Source: Frankia sp. AgB1.9 (GTDB lineage: Bacteria > Actinomycetota > Actinomycetes > Frankiales > Frankiaceae). From it: DNA of 37,206 bases. This document shows positions 31,928 through 37,206 of the stretch, one piece after another; position 1 is the first letter of the stretch; each line of letters opens with the position of its first letter. Position numbers and translations under genes: made by a program. The notes under the pieces were generated by a model. It worked only from the letters and a program-made list of their open reading frames with translations. It was not told the DNA's origin and did not search any database. The stretch covers positions 1-37,206 of the forward strand of contig NZ_JADWYX010000092.1 of assembly GCF_016786355.1 (NCBI RefSeq). The letters are read 5' to 3'.

Positions 31928-32107
31928 GGGCCTTGGCCCTTCCTGCCGATGAGTACGTGTACCGCCGGAAACGCTACTGCCCGATGGCGACTTTCCGGTG
32001 ACCAGATCTGGAAGGAAGCGGACATCGCTACGGCAGTCGCGGGACGTGGACGTGAGCTGCTGGGGCGGGCCGGGTGGCCCTGGTCATCGAACCAGCACCC
32101 GATCGAA

Positions 32108-32168
32108 GCAACCTATGGTTGCGTAAGTCGACTCCTCCGGCTAACCTGACGTGCAACCAAGTGTTGCA
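32108..32168 (+). promoter_or_regulatory. Two dyads, candidate ArsR operator sites
   Basis: GCAACC-TAT-GGTTGC (32108-32122) and TGCAAC-CAAGT-GTTGCA (32152-32168) share the GCAAC/GTTGC half-site. The second ends just before the AGGAGG ribosome site of the operon. The ArsR-type repressor encoded here is the obvious candidate to bind. Confidence 0.62.
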
Positions 32169-32178
32169 GGAGGTTGGC

Positions 32179-32640
32179 GTGGAGCTGGGAACCATCGAGC
32201 GTGAGATCTATATCGAGGCATCGCCCGAGGTCGTCTTCGAGGTGGTGAGCAGTCCCGACCACCTGAAGGAATGGTGGCCGGACGACGCCAGCTACGAGCC
32301 GGTCGCCGGGTCGACCGGGGAGATCGTCTTCGGGGACCGCGACACGGGCGGCACCGTGGTGGCGTTCACCGTCCTCGAGGCGCGGCCGCCGAGCACCTTC
32401 TCGTTCCGGTGGACGCATCCGGCCGACCAGCCGGCGGCCGCGGGCAACTCGCTGCTGGTCACCTTCGAACTGGCACCGTCGGGCGCCGGGACGCTGCTGA
32501 AGATGACCGAGACCGGCTTCCGCGAGCTCGGCTGGGAGGCCGCCGTCCTGGAGCACCAGTACAAGGACCACGTCAGCGGCTGGGACTTCTACCTGCCGCG
32601 GCTGGAGCGGTACGTCGCGACGCTCGGGGTGCGGCGGTGA
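32179..32640 (+). CDS. SRPBCC (AHSA1-type) domain protein
   Basis: A 153-residue helix-grip protein of the AHSA1/START-like group: REIYIEASPEVVFEVVSSPDHLKEWWPDDASYEP, then VLEARPPSTFSFRWTHP, then LLKMTETGFRELGW and a C-terminal helix WDFYLPRLERYVATLG. The fold binds hydrophobic ligands; no specific ligand can be inferred. GTG start at 32179 with CAGGAGG 6 nt upstream; the frame is open further upstream but lacks domain character. The stop overlaps the start of the ArsR gene (GTGA), implying coupling. Confidence 0.88.
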   Translation: MELGTIEREIYIEASPEVVFEVVSSPDHLKEWWPDDASYEPVAGSTGEIVFGDRDTGGTVVAFTVLEARPPSTFSFRWTHPADQPAAAGNSLLVTFELAPSGAGTLLKMTETGFRELGWEAAVLEHQYKDHVSGWDFYLPRLERYVATLGVRR

Positions 32641-32999
32641 GCACGGCGGTGGTCGAGAGGGTCGACGACGACCTCTGGTCCGCGATCGGGGACCCGACCC
32701 GCCGTCGCCTGCTCGACCTGCTGCTCATCGACGGCGACGGCACCGCGACCACGCTGAGCCAGCAGCTACCGGTCACCCGCCAGGCGGTGGCCAAGCACCT
32801 CGCCGTCCTGGACCGGGTCGGCCTGGTCCAGTCGGCGCCGGCCGGCCGGGAGAAGCGCTACCGGGTGGACGACGCCCAGCTCGCCCGTGCCGTCGCCCAG
32901 CTGGCGTCGGTCGGATCGGCCTGGGACGCCCGGCTGCGGCGGATCAGGCGGATCGCCGAGACGATCCAGCGCGCCCAGGCCGACACACAGCAGGACTGA
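32637..32999 (+). CDS. ArsR/SmtB family transcriptional regulator
   Basis: A 120-residue winged-helix regulator: WSAIGDPTRRRLLDLLLIDGDGTATTLSQQLPVTRQAVAKHLAVLDRVGLVQSAPAGREKRYRVDD. The HTH falls in TTLSQQLPVTRQAVAKHLAVL. It has no cysteine pair of the ELCVCDL type, so it is probably not a metal sensor. It belongs to the group of ArsR proteins encoded with SRPBCC partners, and the GTG start overlaps the upstream SRPBCC stop. Likely autoregulator through the dyads at 32108-32168. Confidence 0.92.
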   Translation: MSTAVVERVDDDLWSAIGDPTRRRLLDLLLIDGDGTATTLSQQLPVTRQAVAKHLAVLDRVGLVQSAPAGREKRYRVDDAQLARAVAQLASVGSAWDARLRRIRRIAETIQRAQADTQQD

Positions 33000-33019
33000 C
33001 GAGACAGAGGAGAACAGAC

Positions 33020-33466
33020 ATGGTCGACATCCTGCACAGGGTCGGGGTCAAGGCCGCGACGCCGGAGAAGGTGTACGACGCGCTGACGACCGTCGAGGGC
33101 CTCGCCGGCTGGTGGACCGACGACACGAAGGGCGACGGCGACGTCGGGGGAGTGCTGCAGTTCCGGTTCCCGCCGGTCGGCGGGTTCGACATGGAGGTCG
33201 TCGAGCTGCGGCCGTCCGAGCGGGTGGCGTGGCGGGTGGTCGACGGCCCCGAGGAATGGGTCGGCACGACGATCGGCTGGGAGCTCCGGCAGAGCGGCGA
33301 CTACACGATCGTGCTGTTCAGCCATGAGGGCTGGCGCGAACCGGGGGAGTTCATGCACCACTGCAGCACGAAGTGGGGCTCGTTCCTGCTGAGCCTGAAG
33401 GCGCTGTTGGAGACCGGCGTCGGCGCGCCCGCGCCACGGGACGTGGAGATCAGCGACTGGCACTGA
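33020..33466 (+). CDS. SRPBCC domain protein, second in the operon
   Basis: A 148-residue SRPBCC/AHSA1 protein: MVDILHRVGVKAATPEKVYDALTTVEGLAGWWTDDTKGD, a middle FRFPPVGGFDMEVVELRPSERVAWRVVDG, and a C-terminal helix TKWGSFLLSLKALLETG. ATG at 33020 with GAGGAG upstream, 20 bp after the ArsR stop, so the three genes form one operon. It is not a recent duplicate of the first SRPBCC protein; the sequences differ widely. Its last codons are part of a 42-bp tandem duplication running into the 3' region. Confidence 0.9.
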   Translation: MVDILHRVGVKAATPEKVYDALTTVEGLAGWWTDDTKGDGDVGGVLQFRFPPVGGFDMEVVELRPSERVAWRVVDGPEEWVGTTIGWELRQSGDYTIVLFSHEGWREPGEFMHHCSTKWGSFLLSLKALLETGVGAPAPRDVEISDWH

Positions 33467-33536
33467 CGAGGCCGAGGGGCGGCCGGAAGATCTGGCGACT
33501 GGCGCTCACCAGACCAACGGGGCGGTCGGAAGATCT
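33453..33536. repeat. 42-bp tandem duplication across the SRPBCC stop codon
   Basis: Copy 1 (33453-33493) starts GCGACTGGCACTGA, including the last three codons and stop, and ends GGGGCGGCCGGAAGATCT. Copy 2 (33495-33536) starts GCGACTGGCGCTCA and ends GGGGCGGTCGGAAGATCT. An inverted partner GGTCTTCCGGCGCCCC follows at 33561-33576 and could pair with either copy as a terminator. Confidence 0.75.
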
Positions 33537-33755
33537 TCGGTATCGGGCGGGCCTTCCGTGGGTCTTCCGGCGCCCCGGGCGGGCGACTCGCGGACCCTGC
33601 GGCCGGCCGCCCGTCCTCGGCGGAAATTGGCCGTTTCGAGGCAACGTGCCTGGTAGATGGCCTAATGGTCCGCGCGGGGCAAGAAACTCCGTGACCGTGG
33701 CTGCTTGTAACGGGTTGCCGGCTCCGACGCAACAGTAGCTGGATACCCTCGCACG

Positions 33756-35276
33756 ATGCCCGCTCCGACGTCCGCTGGTTCCTCAGTCCCCACGTTGCCC
33801 CCTGACCTGCAGTCTCTGCGCGCCACAGCGGTAGAGGTACTGCGCGGCAACGACCTGGGCGACGTCACCAGGCCGTCCCCGACCCTGTATCCACACCAGT
33901 GGCTGTGGGACTCATGTTTCATCGCGATCGGGCTGCGCCACATCGACCCGGCCCGGGCCGCGGCCGAGGTGCTCTCGCTGCTGCGCGGCCAGTGGCCGAA
34001 CGGCATGATCCCGCACGTGATCTTCGCCGAGGTCGACGACTTCTACCACGCCGGCCCGCAGCGGTGGCGGATCGACCGGGTCACCACGACGGCGTCGGGC
34101 GCGCTGAGCACCGGCATCACGCAGCCGCCGATGATCGCGGAGGCCGCCCTGCGGGTCGGTGAGATGCTCGACCCGACGGCCCGCGCGGACTTCTACCGGG
34201 CCCTGCTGCCCGGCCTGATCCGCTTCCACGAGTTCCTGCACTTCGAGCGTGACCCGGATGACGACGGCCTCGTCACGCTGGTCCACTCCTGGGAGTCGGG
34301 GATGGACAACACCCCGCCCTGGATGGAGGCCACGCTTCCGATCACGCCGCGCCGGGTGAACGTGCTCAAGCGGCTGGGCGCCGCCGAGGCGCTGGACGCG
34401 ATGCGCCGGGACTCCAAGGAGGTCCCGGCGGAGGAGCGTCTCACCTCGGCAGAGCTGTTCACCCTCTACCGGGTGGTCCGGGAGCTGCGCCGCAGCGGGT
34501 ACGCCTTCCGGAACATCCGGGAGACCGAGGTGCCGCTGGTGCAGGACGTCGCGTTCAACGCGATCCTGGTCCGGGCCGACGACCATCTGGTCGAGATCGC
34601 CGCCGAGGCCGGCGTCACGCTGTCCCGGCGGCTCACCCGCCAGATGCGCCGCTGCCGCGAGGCGATGGAGCGGCTCTGGTCGTCCTCTACGTACTACAGC
34701 CGCGACTTCCGTACCGGTGAGCTGCTGCGGCACGAGACCGTCGGCGGTTTCCTGCCGCTGTACGCGGGGGTCGTTCCCGAGGACCGGGTCGACGTGCTGG
34801 TCAAGGCGATGACCTCGCCGCGGTACTGGCCCCGCTACGGCGTCGCGAGCGTGCCCGCCGACGACCCGGTGTTCGAGCCGCGGTGCTACTGGCAGGGGCC
34901 GGTCTGGATCAACATCAACTGGCTGCTCGCCGACGGCCTGGAGCGCTATGGCCGCCTGGACGCGGCCCGCGAGCTGCGCGCGAACGTGCTGAACCTGATC
35001 GTCAACTCGGGGGAGATGTTCGAGTACTACTCGCCGCTTGACGGCTCGGGCGCCGGCAGCAACAGCTTCTCCTGGACCGCGGCGCTGCTCCTCGACCTGC
35101 TGGCCCGCGAGGACCTGCCGGAGATCCAGGCCCTGGCGGCGCGGATGGCGGGTGGGCGCGAGGGCGTCGCCGAGGTGCCGGGTGCCCGGCGGGCCGGCGA
35201 CGACGCGCTGCTCGGCCGGTCCGCCGGCACCGGGGCTCGCGGCGGTGACGGGCGCGCGGCCGGCGAGACCGGCTGA
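33756..35276 (+). CDS. MGH1-like glycoside hydrolase (possible glucosylglycerate hydrolase)
   Basis: A 506-residue (alpha/alpha)6-barrel enzyme related to GH63 and the mannosylglycerate hydrolase MGH1 group. Motifs are PHQWLWDSCFIAIGL (about 46-60), GQWPNGMIPH, HSWESGMDNTPPW (Asp184 a candidate catalytic acid), YWQGPVWININWLL and SGEMFEYYSPLDGSG (a candidate base Glu near 430), then SFSWTAALLLDLL. Mycobacterial relatives hydrolyse glucosylglycerate, a compatible solute used in nitrogen limitation; that substrate is inferred here. The last about 45 residues are low complexity. ATG 33756 lacks a clear ribosome site; TACCCT ends 6 nt before it, so it may be leaderless. Confidence 0.82.
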   Translation: MPAPTSAGSSVPTLPPDLQSLRATAVEVLRGNDLGDVTRPSPTLYPHQWLWDSCFIAIGLRHIDPARAAAEVLSLLRGQWPNGMIPHVIFAEVDDFYHAGPQRWRIDRVTTTASGALSTGITQPPMIAEAALRVGEMLDPTARADFYRALLPGLIRFHEFLHFERDPDDDGLVTLVHSWESGMDNTPPWMEATLPITPRRVNVLKRLGAAEALDAMRRDSKEVPAEERLTSAELFTLYRVVRELRRSGYAFRNIRETEVPLVQDVAFNAILVRADDHLVEIAAEAGVTLSRRLTRQMRRCREAMERLWSSSTYYSRDFRTGELLRHETVGGFLPLYAGVVPEDRVDVLVKAMTSPRYWPRYGVASVPADDPVFEPRCYWQGPVWININWLLADGLERYGRLDAARELRANVLNLIVNSGEMFEYYSPLDGSGAGSNSFSWTAALLLDLLAREDLPEIQALAARMAGGREGVAEVPGARRAGDDALLGRSAGTGARGGDGRAAGETG

Positions 35277-35282
35277 GCCGCG

Positions 35283-35302
35283 CCGCTCGGCGCGCCGAGC
35301 GG
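35283..35302 (+). terminator. Hairpin after the glycoside hydrolase gene
   Basis: CCGCTCGG (35283-35290) and CCGAGCGG (35295-35302) form a perfect 8-bp stem with a CGCG loop; the 20 bp are a full palindrome. It begins 6 nt after the stop codon. Confidence 0.7.
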
Positions 35303-35647
35303 TCGCGAACCTGGTGTGGGGTGGATCACAAATGTGGAGTCGTTACGCGCCGCGCGGAGGGTACTCCGTCTGATGCTGGACATGTGACGCTCCAAGGTGG
35401 GACGGCAACCGTCTACACGTGACGTGTGTTTCTGTGCAGAGGGTGCCGCCCCAACCGCGAGGCGTTGTGAAAAGCGTCCGAGGGACGTGCGCTGTAGGGA
35501 AGAACTGCCTAGATAGTTCGTCGTATCAGCCACAACGGCCGATCGGCGGGGTAGTCTTCGCGACAAGCGAGTACAGCGTCCCGAGGTCGAGGGTCTACAC
35601 TGCGGCGTAGGCCCGGCGTTCGCTGCCGTCCGGCTGTGCCTGCGCGG

Positions 35648-35673
35648 GGAATCCGTTCGCGTCGTCGAACGTT
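35648..35673 (+). promoter_or_regulatory. SigR/SigH-type promoter of the sigma-factor gene
   Basis: GGAAT (35648-35652), exactly 18 nt, then GTT (35671-35673) matches the SigR consensus GGAAT-N18-GTT. The start codon is 57 nt downstream, leaving a normal leader. Streptomyces hrdB has a SigR-dependent promoter, so the arrangement has precedent. Confidence 0.68.
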
Positions 35674-35729
35674 AACCACCACGTGCAAGGACGACGACCC
35701 ACTCGCACCGACCTTCGGATCTATCACTG

Positions 35730-37000
<1,271 letters not shown>

Positions 37001-37004
<4 letters not shown>

Positions 37005-37063
37005 CTCCGATTGGCGAACCCTGTTCGCTGCCCTGCGGGCAGCTCCCAGGGGATCGGAGCTAA
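37001..37063 (+). terminator. Branched RNA structure starting at the sigma-factor stop codon
   Basis: Outer arms TTAGCTCCGAT (37001-37011) and ATCGGAGCTAA (37053-37063) are a perfect 11-bp stem that includes the TAG stop. Inside are two hairpins: GCGAAC-CCT-GTTCGC (37014-37028) and TGCCC-TGC-GGGCA (37029-37041). Together they make a three-way junction. Confidence 0.7.
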
Positions 37064-37070
37064 ATGCCTG

Positions 37071-37124
37071 CCCGGGGGACGACCCCCCCGGACCCCCGCT
37101 GTCGCGCTTCGCGCGACCTGGGGG
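37071..37124. repeat. GGGGG hairpin plus TTC-loop hairpin element
   Basis: GGGGG-ACGAC-CCCCC type hairpin (37074-37089), then CCCCC...GTCGCGC-TTC-GCGCGAC...GGGGG (37093-37124), a two-level stem. A looser relative with GGGGA-ACATC-TCCCC and a GGACCCCCG joint lies at 21780-21838. Such elements are common downstream of genes in high-GC actinobacteria. Confidence 0.6.
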
Positions 37125-37150
37125 ATGGCAGGCCGATAGAGGCTTGGCCA

Positions 37151-37188
37151 GCAAAGACCCGCCCCGGACCCCCGGGGCGGGTCTTTGC
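37151..37188. terminator. Strong bidirectional terminator
   Basis: GCAAAGACCCGCCCCGG (37151-37167) and CCGGGGCGGGTCTTTGC (37172-37188) are perfect 17-bp arms with a 4-nt loop (ACCC). The AAA and TTT ends make it a classical intrinsic terminator on both strands. Confidence 0.92.
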
Positions 37189-37206
37189 CGTGTGACGGGG
37201 TTGAAA

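Larger units (their letters stand above)
35277..35729. promoter_or_regulatory. Gene-free sigma-factor control region
   Basis: A 453-bp gap without a convincing gene. It contains the hydrolase terminator (35283-35302), the SigR-type promoter (35648-35673), and a TACACT -10-like element near 35596 for which I find no good -35. A long leader with more than one promoter is usual for actinobacterial housekeeping sigma genes. Confidence 0.55.

Noticed and set aside
37014..37028. A LexA box after the sigma gene (GCGAACCCTGTTCGC)
   Set aside because: The GAAC and GTTC half-sites are separated by 3 nt, not the required 4, and the sequence is one hairpin of a larger 3' structure.

Overview
The window is very GC-rich DNA (most third codon positions are G or C, with many GTG starts and at least one TTG start). 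It carries the recA-recX-rny-miaB-miaA-dapF-hflX-lexA-nrdR-nrdJ order typical of actinobacteria. Gene content and repeat style suggest a Frankia-like organism (order Frankiales). That taxonomic call is inference; no rRNA is present.

Layout. 1-4678 (minus): most of an Lhr-type DNA/RNA helicase whose C-terminus runs off the left edge. 4679-5038: gene-free divergent region with a 12-unit heptamer array and copy 1 of a 75-bp palindromic repeat. 5039-14940 (plus): DUF3046 protein, recA with a LexA-box promoter, recX, rny, miaB, an extradiol-dioxygenase-like protein, an alpha/beta hydrolase, miaA and a degenerate EAL protein. 14968-15735 (minus): map. 15936-18779 (plus): dapF and hflX, ending at a strong hairpin. 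18890-21206 (minus): a DUF4143 ATPase and lexA. 21869-22222 (plus): a small membrane protein divergent from lexA, in the place of the mycobacterial Rv2719c/ChiZ gene but without LysM. 22223-23343: 1.1 kb without genes but rich in repeats. 23344-27178 (plus): nrdR-nrdJ. 27384-27794 (plus): hypothetical gene. 27819-29286 (minus): hipBA toxin-antitoxin-like pair. 29572-31927 (minus): RDD and DUF2752 membrane proteins and a GtrA protein. 32179-33466 (plus): SRPBCC-ArsR-SRPBCC operon. 33756-35276 (plus): MGH1-like glycoside hydrolase. 35730-37004 (plus): primary sigma factor followed by several strong RNA structures.

How the parts work together. The core is DNA repair and its control (Lhr, RecA, RecX, LexA), tRNA and RNA maturation (MiaA, MiaB, RNase Y, HflX) and dNTP supply (NrdR, NrdJ). 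Matching LexA-box palindromes lie in the recA promoter and between lexA and its divergent neighbour. The sigma gene has an exact SigR-type promoter match (GGAAT-N18-GTT). HipBA and the ArsR operon each have clear dyads where their own repressors should bind.

The least explained signals are a dispersed 75-bp inverted repeat with an invariant 35-nt centre (three intergenic copies), the heptamer array beside lhr, two DnaA-box-like sites just after the recA promoter, a 60-bp near-palindrome covering the hipBA promoter, a long repeat-bearing lexA leader, and a branched structure that begins at the sigma-factor stop codon. I found no CRISPR array, tRNA, rRNA, insertion sequence or prophage.
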